Shown here: piece after piece, positions 15,936 to 23,699 of the stretch
How the letters are laid out: each line of letters starts with the position of its first letter
How positions within the stretch are numbered: the first letter of the stretch is position 1
NCBI GenBank assembly: GCA_947167445.1
Contig: CAMVID010000009.1
Span: 35,884-99,883, forward strand
From: G11 sp947167445
Lineage (GTDB): Bacteria > Bacillota > Clostridia > Lachnospirales > Lachnospiraceae
DNA: 64,000 nucleotides
Direction: 5' to 3'
Program-made: the position numbers and the translations under genes
Notes under the pieces: generated by a model
The model's database searches: none
What the model saw: the letters and a program-made list of their open reading frames with translations, nothing else
Told to the model about the DNA's origin: nothing

Positions 15936-16673
15936 CTACTTAATTCCCAAAACTTTCCGAATTTCCTTTGCCCCGGCCTCAGGATACATCTTAGCCACAT
16001 GGTCAAACACCTTTGAGGCTGACTCCTCCGGGCTCTCCTTATACGCCGCCGTAACATTTCTGTAGCCCCACATGGATTCTGGTGTCCTGAACACCGCCAC
16101 ATGCCAGCCGTACTCCTCGCCCTTCTTGTTTTTCTTCTGTCTGAAGTCCCTGGTGGTGAGATACATCTGCATCTGAAGGGCCGTCATGACGCCCTCAAAG
16201 CCCTTATCCCCTTCTTTGCCGAAGTTAGCCATCTGCTTTATCTCGAAGGAAAAAAGCTCCGCATCCTCATTTTCTCCATCAAACAAATCCATGATTTTCT
16301 TCATCTTTCTGGAGGCCTTGCCGTCATCCCACAAAGCGTCGAAATCATAGCCGTCCCGACGGAAATTCACAAAGTAGGGAAGCCACTCAAGGGAGATAAA
16401 GCCCGCCTTCTTATCAAAGAATTTGCCATAGGCAATCTTTCCTCTGGAAGATATTATCCTTCTCCACTCCCAGGGGTCCTTTGTTTCGTTGCCGCTCCAC
16501 CAGTATTTGGCCTCGGTTTTCTCCTCCACGGAAAAACCCTTTATCTCATTTCCAAACAAGGGCACGAAACCCACTTTTTCGATATATTTTTCTAAATCTT
16601 CAACTGTGTGCAAGCACTCCGGGTCGTTCTTACTTACCCCGTGCATTACCCATTCGCCGTTTTCAACTGACAT
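15936..16673 (-). CDS. conserved hypothetical protein, AlkZ-related type
   Basis: 245 residues, soluble, rich in Trp, Phe and Tyr. Recognisable stretches are VGFVPLFGNEIKGFSVEE, DPWEWRRIISSRGKIAYGKFF, AGFISLEWLPYFVNFRRDGYDFD and YGWHVAVFRTPESMWG. I associate these with clostridial proteins annotated as AlkZ-related, which share features with the winged-helix DNA glycosylase family, but I cannot confirm a DNA repair role. The ribosome binding site is GAGGT at 11 bases. It precedes ybaK by three bases. Confidence 0.6.
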   Translation of the reverse strand: MSVENGEWVMHGVSKNDPECLHTVEDLEKYIEKVGFVPLFGNEIKGFSVEEKTEAKYWWSGNETKDPWEWRRIISSRGKIAYGKFFDKKAGFISLEWLPYFVNFRRDGYDFDALWDDGKASRKMKKIMDLFDGENEDAELFSFEIKQMANFGKEGDKGFEGVMTALQMQMYLTTRDFRQKKNKKGEEYGWHVAVFRTPESMWGYRNVTAAYKESPEESASKVFDHVAKMYPEAGAKEIRKVLGIK

Positions 16674-16775
16674 GTGATTTTGCTACCTCTGTAGATGATA
16701 TATTTAGCATCAAATATTATAACACTACGTAAACTTAAAATCTTCTTAATAAATACTTTCTTTTTATAGCGACTT

Positions 16776-16784
16776 TGGTATGAT
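16776..16784 (+). promoter_or_regulatory. extended -10 promoter of the first lipoprotein gene
   Basis: TGG followed by TATGAT (16779-16784), with no good -35. It lies 33 bases upstream of the lipoprotein start. Confidence 0.55.
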
Positions 16785-16817
16785 AGTCTAAAGGGGATTT
16801 AAAGAGGAGGAAATATT

Positions 16818-17396
16818 ATGTACAAGAAAATATTAGCTACAATGGCAATGATTTTTGCCGTAACCCTTTTAGGATGTGGAAATGCATCCACCGAAACTAA
16901 GACAGAAGCTCCTGCAAAGCAGGAAGAAGCAACAGTTGCCGAGCCTACAGCAGAACCTGTTGTAGAAGCTGCTGTTGAAGACACAGAAGAAACTGCTGAG
17001 ACTTCTGAAGAAGAGGCTCCCGATAACAGAACCTTTATCGTGATTTCCTGGGATAACGCCACTGTTGATTATACAGGTGATCCCTATGAATATCAGGCAG
17101 GCGACGGAATCGTTGAACCTCAGATATACATTGAAGGTGATTCAGTAAGAACCACCAGCGTATCCGATGAGGGAACCATCCACACAGAAATCATTGAGGT
17201 AGGTGATCCTGATACTTACGTAAGTATCATCGTTGAGCCCACCGCCCCCACTAATGACTGCCCTCTCGATACAGTTACCGCAATAATTACCCATCCCGAC
17301 GGCAAGGAAGAAACCCTTACCCCCGAGACCAACCTTGTAAGAGGCCAGACCGGAATCTGGTACTTCGACGTATACGAGCAGGGTTCCGACCAGTAA
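16818..17396 (+). CDS. lipoprotein with C-terminal domain shared with the gene at 20424
   Basis: 192 residues. A lipoprotein signal ends in the lipobox LLGC (Cys 20). Residues about 25-70 are a low-complexity linker of Ala, Glu and Thr. The C-terminal domain (about 72-190) contains VISWDNATVDYTGDP, VSIIVEPTAPTNDCPLDTV, ITHPDGKEE and RGQTGIWYFDVYEQG, and matches the C-terminus of the larger lipoprotein at 20424 almost motif for motif. It appears to be an all-beta surface domain of unknown function. The start has a strong site (AGAGGAGG). It converges on the repeat-membrane gene at 17500 across an inverted repeat that may act as terminator for both. Confidence 0.75.
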   Translation: MYKKILATMAMIFAVTLLGCGNASTETKTEAPAKQEEATVAEPTAEPVVEAAVEDTEETAETSEEEAPDNRTFIVISWDNATVDYTGDPYEYQAGDGIVEPQIYIEGDSVRTTSVSDEGTIHTEIIEVGDPDTYVSIIVEPTAPTNDCPLDTVTAIITHPDGKEETLTPETNLVRGQTGIWYFDVYEQGSDQ

Positions 17397-17416
17397 GTAG
17401 TATTTGATGTGGTCGT

Positions 17417-17487
17417 AGGTGCAGAATGGGGACAGGCCCAAATTGCACATGAAACGTGCAATTTGGGCCTGTCCCCATTCTGCACCT
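17417..17487. repeat. perfect 32-bp inverted repeat of the GTGCA family
   Basis: Arms 17417-17448 and 17456-17487 are exact reverse complements; the loop is ATGAAAC. Each arm is one repeat unit (GTGCAGAATGGGGACAGG then CCCAAATTGCAC) plus AG/CT. It sits between converging genes and could end transcription from both sides. Confidence 0.9.
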
Positions 17488-17499
17488 CCGACCTCCGAA

Positions 17500-18651
17500 T
17501 CATACCTCCGCTAATAGGTATCCCATAATTCCCGCAGCGGCTAATAGAATCACTCCGACAAGGTGGAAAATAGCCGTCCAGGTTTTGTTGGCTTTTTCGG
17601 AAGCCTTGGGGCCTTTTCCCTTCTTTTTGAGAACACCGATAATGCGATTCAAAATCCAAACAATTATAAAATGAACCAACGAGGGGAATACAAAAAGAAT
17701 CAGAGCCGGGAAAATTGATACAATTGCTGCAATCGGGTGTCCTTCTCTGAAGCATCCCACCATGAGAAGTAAAACAGAATAGGCATATATGTATATAAAA
17801 GCCATTCTCGGTTCACCGGTACGAATCTGAGCAATAACGGACACAAGTATTAACACAGCAGATATTCCATATACTGCCAAAAACAATTCACTATATTCCG
17901 CAAACCCAAGCGAATCATTTCCAAACACCATATCATATGGCAGATAAAACCCAAGCCCCAACATACCTAAGGGCAGAACAAGCAAAATCAAATAGAATAC
18001 AAACGGAATGACAGCCCCTATTCCGCCTAAAACCCCGACCATTGCAGATCCAACGCTTGCTTCGGCAGCTCCGGCAACCGCTGCTCCGGCTGTACCAATA
18101 GCTGAAGCCGTGGCTGTCGCAGCACCAGATGCTCCTTTGGCCACCGCATTTATCACATTTGGTTTCTTTTGGGTTTGCGGCTCTTCCCTTTTGAGTTCAC
18201 CTGTTGCAGGTTTAATGTTTGGAATAATCAAAGTCAATAACGCCGCGCCCGCTATGTTCATCGTACTGTCAGCATCAACCTTTCCCACGCAAGCGCCGGA
18301 TGCAAAACCACCTATCCTATTGTCTCCTGTATATACATAACCGTTCGAATCTATTTTTCCTATGCATTTTCCGGAAGCAAATCCGGACATTCTGTTGAAT
18401 CCATTGTATACATATCCTTCATTATCAATCTTCGCCACACAGTTTTCTGAAACGAATCCATCTGATCCATGATCTCCACGATAGACAAAACCTTCATTAT
18501 CTCCCCACCCTATGCAGGCTCCTGAGGCGAATCCTGTCAGATAGTTCTCAGATGAATAAACATAGCCTTTCTCATCTACTCTTCCTACACACGCTCCCGA
18601 AGCAAATCCGGATACATAATTTGAATCAATATAAATGTAACCCATAAGCAT
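17500..18651 (-). CDS. membrane protein with N-terminal 25-residue repeats
   Basis: 383 residues. Residues about 1-130 hold five tandem 25-residue units of the type GFASGACVGRVDEKGYVYSS, each a short beta-hairpin-like VGKVDxxGYVYxG core. A spacer with an Ala/Gly-rich stretch (about 165-205) follows, then five or six membrane segments ending in GVILLAAAGIMGYLLAEV. The membrane half is shared with the paralogue at 19188. The start is ambiguous: ATG at 18651 (spacing 5 from GAGAGG) or 18645, which matches the paralogue's MGY start. A hairpin with a U run ends only 11 bases upstream, so expression needs readthrough. I do not recognise the family. Confidence 0.7.
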   Translation of the reverse strand: MLMGYIYIDSNYVSGFASGACVGRVDEKGYVYSSENYLTGFASGACIGWGDNEGFVYRGDHGSDGFVSENCVAKIDNEGYVYNGFNRMSGFASGKCIGKIDSNGYVYTGDNRIGGFASGACVGKVDADSTMNIAGAALLTLIIPNIKPATGELKREEPQTQKKPNVINAVAKGASGAATATASAIGTAGAAVAGAAEASVGSAMVGVLGGIGAVIPFVFYLILLVLPLGMLGLGFYLPYDMVFGNDSLGFAEYSELFLAVYGISAVLILVSVIAQIRTGEPRMAFIYIYAYSVLLLMVGCFREGHPIAAIVSIFPALILFVFPSLVHFIIVWILNRIIGVLKKKGKGPKASEKANKTWTAIFHLVGVILLAAAGIMGYLLAEV

Positions 18652-18662
18652 AAATTCCTCTC

Positions 18663-18700
18663 AAAAAATTACCGGCAGGACATTAATCCTACCGGTAATT
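18663..18700 (-). promoter_or_regulatory. hairpin with U run abutting the ribosome binding site (copy A)
   Basis: Minus-strand RNA pairs over 14 positions (18700-18687 with 18680-18667; one pair is G-U there and a mismatch on the other strand) and is followed by U6. It lies between the small membrane gene (18716) and the repeat-membrane gene. It can end the first and attenuate the second. The same element is at 20223-20260. Confidence 0.6.
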
Positions 18701-18715
18701 AATTATATCACTATT

Positions 18716-18958
18716 CTATCTGCTTTTGTTAGCTACTGCGCCGACGCCCCTTACAATTAAGTAGATAATCACGCCCCAAATTATTGCATACCAAAGGGGA
18801 ACGAAGAATAGTAATTTAAGCGCCAGTGCTCCGATAAATACCGCTATTCCGAATCCTGCCTTAAAAATACCGAAAGTCAATTTTAAAGCGATTCCAACAA
18901 TCCCAACAGTAAGATATATAGCGGAAAAAATAATAAATAAAAGTAAAAATGTCAACAT
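18716..18958 (-). CDS. small hydrophobic membrane protein
   Basis: 80 residues from the ATG at 18958, about 8 bases after GAGGAGGG. Two or three membrane segments cover residues 3-25, 27-45 and 48-70; the C-terminus ends RGVGAVANKSR. No known family. It is followed by a hairpin and the repeat-membrane gene. Its last codons survive as a remnant at 20276, which shows that the pair was once duplicated. Confidence 0.6.
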   Translation of the reverse strand: MLTFLLLFIIFSAIYLTVGIVGIALKLTFGIFKAGFGIAVFIGALALKLLFFVPLWYAIIWGVIIYLIVRGVGAVANKSR

Positions 18959-19069
18959 AGGTTTATCCCTCCTCATATTGTCTTTCCATTTGGTAGTTTT
19001 ATTATCTCTCCCAATTGTATTCGATTAAAGACAATAATAAGCGAATTAAGCCCTTCTATTTTGCTTTTT

Positions 19070-19119
19070 GTGGCACGTGGCCATCCGGGTCTGTCCCGGA
19101 TGGCCTCCCTGATTGCCAC
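19070..19119. repeat. nested inverted repeat, GTGGCA variant
   Basis: Inner stem GGCCATCCGGG with CCCGGATGGCC (19079-19089 and 19095-19105), loop TCTGT, outer arms GTGGCA and TGCCAC. It resembles the GTGAC elements in layout. It lies where the flanking duplications predict a lost lipoprotein gene, between the promoter region and the copied spacer. Confidence 0.65.
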
Positions 19120-19187
19120 GTAAATACAGGAAAATGATTGAAATTGTGCCTAAAGAAGCTCGAACACCACATTAGGTCACAAAGAAA

Positions 19188-20207
19188 TCATACCTCCGCT
19201 AACAGGTATCCAACAATTCCCGCAGCGACTAAAAGAATCACTCCGACAACGTGGAAAATAACCGTCCAGGTTTTGTTGGCTGATTCAGGAGCTGCGGGTT
19301 GTCCTCCCCGCTTTCCAATCAGTTTAATAAACAAGCCCACAATCCATGTTATTACGAAATGGATTAATGCAGGGAATGCGAACAACATAAACGCAGGAAA
19401 AACCGACAGTATCGCAATAAATGGACGTCCCTCTCTAAAGGCCCCAATCATAAGAATCAAAACCGAAATACCATAAATATAGATAAAAGCATATCTTCTT
19501 TTCCAGGTACGGATCTGTGAAATCAAGGACAAAACAATTATCACAGATGACAAACCATATACTATCAAGAATAACTGCTTGTACTCAGCAAATCCCAGAG
19601 AATCATTTCCAAAGAAAATATCATAGGGAAGATATGCGCCGACTCCAATCATCAAAACAGCTATCACCGCTGATATTATTCCGAAGGTAAATACCAGGTC
19701 TTTTATTGAACCCTTATCTTTATCGGAATCTTTGAGCCCGTTTTCCTTATCTCCCTCAACCTGTGTATCAGTGTTAACAGGATTAGTCCCGTTCTCTAAA
19801 ATATAAGGCAAAGCCAAAAGCAGGCATGCAGCTCCTGTAATAAATTTTTCGCTGTCTGAATCTGCTTTTCCGACAGGATTATCCAATGCAGAATTAGGGT
19901 TGTTCCCTTTATAAACATAGCCTTTTGCGTCCACCATTCCAACAAAGACTTCTGAAGCGGTCACTGATTCAGAGCCCTGATAGATATTACCCTTTTCATC
20001 TATTCGTCCAACATATTCTTCTGAAGACGATAGTGTATCGAAGCCTTTATAAACAACGCCATCTTTATCCACTCTTCCAAGGCATTTTTCTGAATCAGCA
20101 ATTCCATTTGAGCCTACATAAACACGGCCGTCTGTATCTACTCTCCCCAGACGATCATCAATATTGTACCCCGGCAAACTTTTTAAACGATTGTAAAAGT
20201 AACCCAT
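19188..20207 (-). CDS. membrane protein with N-terminal 23-residue repeats, paralogue of 17500
   Basis: 339 residues. Four 23-residue units of the type LGRVDKDGVVYKGFDTLSS occupy about residues 19-112. A charged linker (about 140-165) leads to five or six membrane segments ending GVILLVAAGIVGYLLAEV, nearly the same as in the paralogue, including YLPYDIFFGNDSLGFAEY. The start follows AGGAAGG. The N-terminal repeats of the two paralogues differ in period (23 against 25) and have diverged far more than the membrane half. The same hairpin lies just upstream. Function is unknown; the location of lipoproteins beside both copies suggests a cell-envelope system. Confidence 0.7.
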   Translation of the reverse strand: MGYFYNRLKSLPGYNIDDRLGRVDTDGRVYVGSNGIADSEKCLGRVDKDGVVYKGFDTLSSSEEYVGRIDEKGNIYQGSESVTASEVFVGMVDAKGYVYKGNNPNSALDNPVGKADSDSEKFITGAACLLLALPYILENGTNPVNTDTQVEGDKENGLKDSDKDKGSIKDLVFTFGIISAVIAVLMIGVGAYLPYDIFFGNDSLGFAEYKQLFLIVYGLSSVIIVLSLISQIRTWKRRYAFIYIYGISVLILMIGAFREGRPFIAILSVFPAFMLFAFPALIHFVITWIVGLFIKLIGKRGGQPAAPESANKTWTVIFHVVGVILLVAAGIVGYLLAEV

Positions 20208-20222
20208 AGCAACCTTCCTCTC

Positions 20223-20260
20223 AAAAAATTACCGGCAGGATATTGATCCTACCGGTAATT
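20223..20260 (-). promoter_or_regulatory. hairpin with U run abutting the ribosome binding site (copy B)
   Basis: Same hairpin as at 18663-18700 with two base changes in the loop region; U6 ends 15 bases before the start codon at 20207. In this copy the upstream small membrane gene is lost but the hairpin is kept, which favours a role for the downstream gene. Confidence 0.6.
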
Positions 20261-20275
20261 AATTATATCACTATT

Positions 20276-20314
20276 CTATCTGCTTTTGTTAGCTACTGCT
20301 CCAACGCCCCTTAC
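20276..20314 (-). pseudogene. remnant of the small membrane gene
   Basis: The last 12 codons and stop (VRGVGAVANKSR) match the end of the gene at 18716, then the sequence jumps to the region that in copy A lies upstream of that gene (AATTGTATTCGATT, 19013 and 20317). An internal deletion of about 260 bases explains it. Confidence 0.75.
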
Positions 20315-20423
20315 AAAATTGTATTCGATTAAAGACAATAATAAGCTAATTAAACCCTTCTATTTTGCTTTTTATAAGTTTATCATTGAATATGGTAAAT
20401 ATTTCTAAAGAAAGAGGGAAAAA

Positions 20424-21815
20424 ATGAAAAAGAAAATCTTACTAATTCTGTTGGCTCTATTATCTTTACTTCTGTTTGGATGTGGTCTTGGCAAAACCAC
20501 CACTTCTACTAAGACAGATTCCCTGCCGTCATCTAACGGAACCTCTTCCGAAGGTGGTTCAAAATCCACTAATAATATCGAGGAAAAGATTACCCTTGAT
20601 ATAGGCTCCACTGTATCCTTAAGTGACATTCAGAAGTATACAAAGTCTAAGAGTAATTACGAAGTTTACGCAATTAAAAAGATTAACGCGGATTCTTTTA
20701 CAGTCATAAGTACCGACGATGCAACACCAGCTTATGTTTTCGACAGCCATGATGATTGGGGTTTTCGCCTCTATCCCTCAAGTCGAGAATTCATGCTTAA
20801 TTTTGATGACTCAGAACTTGTAGTATTTACAAGTGGAACCCCCAATTCCTTTTTCCATTTTGCCGAAGATTTAATTTATTTTGCACCCATTGTATTAACC
20901 GGTGATTCAACACAAATATGGGGAAACAATACAAATGATGTTAATGCCCGCCAGCTCTTTATTGAGAGTCTTATAAATTCAAATATAGAACTTCCACAGG
21001 AAGACTATATTCATCTGACAGACATAAAGTTAAACGGTATTCCTCTCACCGACATAGATCAATCAAACGAACTTGAATATTTCTTCGAGCCCTATGAACT
21101 GACACCGGATGACAGAAATTATATTCGCACTGGATTTGCAAAAGAAATAAAACTTGAAGGTTCGACAGCTTCTGATGTATTTGAGGCAACCTTAAAACCT
21201 GCTGTGGGTTTCACTGATTGTGATGACGAAGGAAACGGATTTGATTTTGCATTCACTGAAAGCTCCGATGGCTATTACATATATGATTTTACATCTGATC
21301 CCCATATGGTTGAAGAACTTCTAGACGATGTTGGCGTAATCTATGAGGAAGATTACTACACAAGGCTTATGATCAGCGACCAGTCAGTCCTTGGTTTTAC
21401 ATCATCCAACTCTTCTGCCCCTGCCGATGTCATGAGTAATGTGGCAGGCGAGACTCAGATTGAAGTTTCCTGGAATGCATCCACCGTTACCTTCTGGGAT
21501 GACCCTTCAAAATTTGATATTTCTTCCGCAGAGGTTGTCTACCCTTATGTCTATTGCGAAGGAAATAACTGGGTGGGCGGTGAACCTGACATAACCGGTG
21601 ATACATACACTGATTATATTACCATTCCCGACCCCAACGAATTTGTTCATGTATTCGTTGAACCCAGCGCACCAACCAACAACTGTCCCTTGGATACCGT
21701 AACAGTGAAAATCACTCACCCCGACGGAACTGTTGAAACCTTCAATGGTGCCGACCGTATGGTACGTGGTCAGACAGGCATCTGGTACATCGAAGTTTAC
21801 GAACAAGGTAACTAA
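20424..21815 (+). CDS. large lipoprotein with C-terminal domain shared with 16818
   Basis: 463 residues. The signal peptide ends in lipobox LFGC (Cys 20). A Ser/Thr-rich linker runs to about residue 50. The middle (about 55-330) is unique, acidic and rich in aromatic residues, with DSHDDWGFRLYPSSREF and EDYIHLTDIKLNGIPLTDID. The C-terminal domain (about 340-463) has VSWNASTVTFWDDP, VFVEPSAPTNNCPLDTV and VRGQTGIWYIEVYEQG, as in the smaller lipoprotein. The ribosome binding site is AGAGGG. It is divergent from the repeat-membrane gene at 19188. Its 3' flank (21850-21925) repeats the flank at 19126-19193. Confidence 0.72.
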   Translation: MKKKILLILLALLSLLLFGCGLGKTTTSTKTDSLPSSNGTSSEGGSKSTNNIEEKITLDIGSTVSLSDIQKYTKSKSNYEVYAIKKINADSFTVISTDDATPAYVFDSHDDWGFRLYPSSREFMLNFDDSELVVFTSGTPNSFFHFAEDLIYFAPIVLTGDSTQIWGNNTNDVNARQLFIESLINSNIELPQEDYIHLTDIKLNGIPLTDIDQSNELEYFFEPYELTPDDRNYIRTGFAKEIKLEGSTASDVFEATLKPAVGFTDCDDEGNGFDFAFTESSDGYYIYDFTSDPHMVEELLDDVGVIYEEDYYTRLMISDQSVLGFTSSNSSAPADVMSNVAGETQIEVSWNASTVTFWDDPSKFDISSAEVVYPYVYCEGNNWVGGEPDITGDTYTDYITIPDPNEFVHVFVEPSAPTNNCPLDTVTVKITHPDGTVETFNGADRMVRGQTGIWYIEVYEQGN

Positions 21816-21816
21816 A

Positions 21817-21850
21817 GTGACAGCTGGGGAATGCCGTCCCTACCCGTCAC
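21817..21850. repeat. degenerate GTGAC repeat
   Basis: GTGACAGCTGGGGA ... TCCCTACCCGTCAC, imperfect arms around ATGCCG, directly after the lipoprotein stop. It may act as terminator. Confidence 0.5.
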
Positions 21851-21925
21851 ATAACTGCAGGAAAATGATTGGAATTGTGCCTAAAAAGGCTCGAACACCA
21901 CATTAGGTCACAAAGAAATCACACC
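21851..21925. repeat. duplicated spacer, matches 19126-19193
   Basis: About 70 bases containing GCTCGAACACCACATTAGG and TCACAAAGAAATCA occur in both places with few changes. In copy A the spacer runs straight into the 3' end of a repeat-membrane gene; here no such gene follows. It marks a third, truncated duplication unit. Confidence 0.75.
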
Positions 21926-21940
21926 TCTTTAAACTCAATG

Positions 21941-21974
21941 TGACCCAAACAGAGAATTACCTCTGTCTGGGTCA
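21941..21974. terminator. strong hairpin between converging genes
   Basis: TGACCCAAACAGAG pairs with CTCTGTCTGGGTCA (one mismatch), loop AATTAC. There is no long T run; it probably ends transcription of the gene at 21991. Confidence 0.5.
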
Positions 21975-21990
21975 CTGTCCAATTAATCCA

Positions 21991-23235
21991 TCAGATATTT
22001 CTGGCATGATTGACATGTATCCCGATATGCCCAATTCCAAGAATAACAGCTGCGGCAATCACAATAAGGTTCCTCGAATAGATTCCAAGCAACAATACTG
22101 CAATAACCGGTAATGATGCCCCTGCTACAGGAAATCCTGCAAAGCTTGCATACATATCTTTAAGAGTGCGTTCACTTCTGAAGTACTTAATCCAATAGCA
22201 TTCGTAGAAAATCATAAGCACGAAAGCCATAATCCAAATGATAACATCCCATTCCATGAAAAGGCCACCGGGTAAAAGTTTCATCTTGGGATTAAGTGAC
22301 GGGAAAACCAGAAGTGCCGCAGAGGTCAACACCTCTCCCAATCTTTCAAACATAAGAAGGATCTTATTCTCATTCTTTGATTCTTCCTCATACCCCTTAG
22401 GCTGTTTTCCTCTTCCCCATATTATGTTCGGCACGAAAAGCATAATGAGGAATACAAGCCCCGTTATGCAGAACCCAAACTCGTAAGGCTCATGTTTTAC
22501 CTTTTCAAAAGCAAGTGAAGAAAGGGCCACTCCACTAATTTTATCTCCGTAGCGGTCCTTAAGCATTCCACCCATTCTGTCTGACGCATACAGATTGGTG
22601 TGATAGCTTCCGTAAATTCCCATGATTTTACCACCGCCACATCTATCGTATGCGGCAATGAAATTCTCAACCATGTAATTCTCTCTTATGGGCGAAATTC
22701 CTGAGGGGGCATACTCTGCATAATACTCCTCTCCCTGTATGATGTTTTCAAGAGTAAGGGCATATCTTTCAGTGTCCTCCAGTCCTCTCTCCTCAAGATA
22801 CGTTTTGAATCTCAGTCCCGTAGAGAAGTGCTGATGTCCCACATCCGTTCCATAGAAAACTGTCTCAGGACACTGCTCTTTTATATCATGATAGAACTTA
22901 TAAGCATAGTCATTACAGCTTTGGGTTCCCTGAATGTCCACCCAGATAATATCGATGATTTCATCCGAATCCGCCTTCATCCACTCGTTCAAAAACTCAG
23001 CGGTATAATAAGGCAGCTCAACAAAGAGGTTACGACACCCCTGGTCATAGTATTCCTTCCACAGGTTAAGCTCCATTTCATAGTAAGGCCCATACCCGTG
23101 GCTTTCACCATAAAGACTTATCTGCGTATTCTCGTCAGGATAAACATCATACGACTGCTCCCTTGAATGCAAAAACAATCCAAGGAACACCGCCAACCCT
23201 ACTAATGCAAATGCAATTATTGTTTTGATTTTCAT
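21991..23235 (-). CDS. EreA/ChaN/TIKI-like extracytoplasmic protein with C-terminal membrane segments
   Basis: 414 residues. An N-terminal membrane segment (about 4-22) is followed by an exported domain with LYGESHGYG (about residue 41), LFVELPYY, FYGTDVGHQHF and IYGSYHTNLYA. The GExH plus later His pattern is that of the erythromycin-esterase/ChaN/TIKI fold. Then five C-terminal membrane segments (about 265-285, 300-325, 330-350, 365-385, 388-408) anchor it. No close named homologue is recognised. The start has AAGGGAC upstream. Together with the gene at 14000 this makes two such proteins in the window. Confidence 0.6.
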   Translation of the reverse strand: MKIKTIIAFALVGLAVFLGLFLHSREQSYDVYPDENTQISLYGESHGYGPYYEMELNLWKEYYDQGCRNLFVELPYYTAEFLNEWMKADSDEIIDIIWVDIQGTQSCNDYAYKFYHDIKEQCPETVFYGTDVGHQHFSTGLRFKTYLEERGLEDTERYALTLENIIQGEEYYAEYAPSGISPIRENYMVENFIAAYDRCGGGKIMGIYGSYHTNLYASDRMGGMLKDRYGDKISGVALSSLAFEKVKHEPYEFGFCITGLVFLIMLFVPNIIWGRGKQPKGYEEESKNENKILLMFERLGEVLTSAALLVFPSLNPKMKLLPGGLFMEWDVIIWIMAFVLMIFYECYWIKYFRSERTLKDMYASFAGFPVAGASLPVIAVLLLGIYSRNLIVIAAAVILGIGHIGIHVNHARNI

Positions 23236-23251
23236 TCAATGTCCCTTCTAT

Positions 23252-23342
23252 GTGCAATTGGGGACTGTCCCATTTTGCACGGTGCAATTTGGGCCTGTCC
23301 CCATTCTGCACGGTGCAATTTGGGCCTGTCCCCATTCTGCAC
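23252..23342. repeat. three tandem units of the GTGCA repeat
   Basis: Units at 23252-23280 (29 bp), 23281-23311 and 23312-23342 (31 bp, identical to each other). The core is GGGCCTGTCCCC between GTGCA and TGCAC ends. The array lies between the divergent genes at 21991 and 23381, and its end is 10 bases from the extended -10 of the latter. Confidence 0.9.
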
Positions 23343-23349
23343 ATAAACG

Positions 23350-23358
23350 TGCTATAAT
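23350..23358 (+). promoter_or_regulatory. extended -10 promoter
   Basis: TGC followed by the consensus TATAAT (23353-23358); the -35 region is occupied by the repeat and has no match to TTGACA. Drives the zinc-ribbon gene. Confidence 0.65.
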
Positions 23359-23380
23359 ATAGTTAGATGGAGGAATCGAT

Positions 23381-23668
23381 ATGGATGGATTAGAGAAACT
23401 TGAAATCTGGGATGAGCATAAACCCGAGTACTGCCCCAGCTGCGGTGCACCCGTAACATACAAGGGCCTTGGGGAATATGCCTGCGATGTATGCCATTAC
23501 ATCTGCTATGATGATTACGGCAAGGTCCGCGTATATCTTGAGAAACATCCCGGAGCCAACATAGTCCAGATTTCCACCCAAACCGGCGTCAGCAAACAGC
23601 TGATCAAAAAGATGGTTAAAGAAAACCGCTTCGCTTTTGCAGACAACAAGCCTCACTTGTTCGAGTGA
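23381..23668 (+). CDS. zinc-ribbon and helix-turn-helix small regulator
   Basis: 95 residues. Residues 16-40 form a zinc ribbon (CPSCGAP ... CDVCHYICYDD), and residues about 45-85 a helix-turn-helix (GANIVQISTQTGVSKQLIKKMVKENR). Such proteins are found in clostridia as flagellar-type or general regulators of unknown target. The start follows GGAGG. The gene ends within its own terminator hairpin. Confidence 0.75.
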   Translation: MDGLEKLEIWDEHKPEYCPSCGAPVTYKGLGEYACDVCHYICYDDYGKVRVYLEKHPGANIVQISTQTGVSKQLIKKMVKENRFAFADNKPHLFE

Positions 23669-23677
23669 GGCTTTTTT
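23648..23677 (+). terminator. intrinsic terminator overlapping the coding end
   Basis: AAGCCTCACT pairs with AGTGAGGCTT, loop of six, followed by TTTT. The stop codon TGA is inside the right arm. Confidence 0.85.
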
Positions 23678-23699
23678 AGTCCACAGTATCAACAATTCA

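Noticed and set aside
17216..17755. Long minus-strand frame over the lipoprotein end and the inverted repeat
   Set aside because: It overlaps real genes on both strands, has no ribosome binding site and is made partly of the repeat.
23252..23342. Tandem 31-bp units looked like a short CRISPR array
   Set aside because: The units are directly adjacent with no spacers, are palindromic over their whole length, and no cas gene is present. The same holds for 34098-34189.
23200..23345. Minus-strand frames of 65-71 codons through the repeat triplet
   Set aside because: They translate the 31-bp repeat into near-identical peptide units, have no ribosome binding site and end in neighbouring genes.
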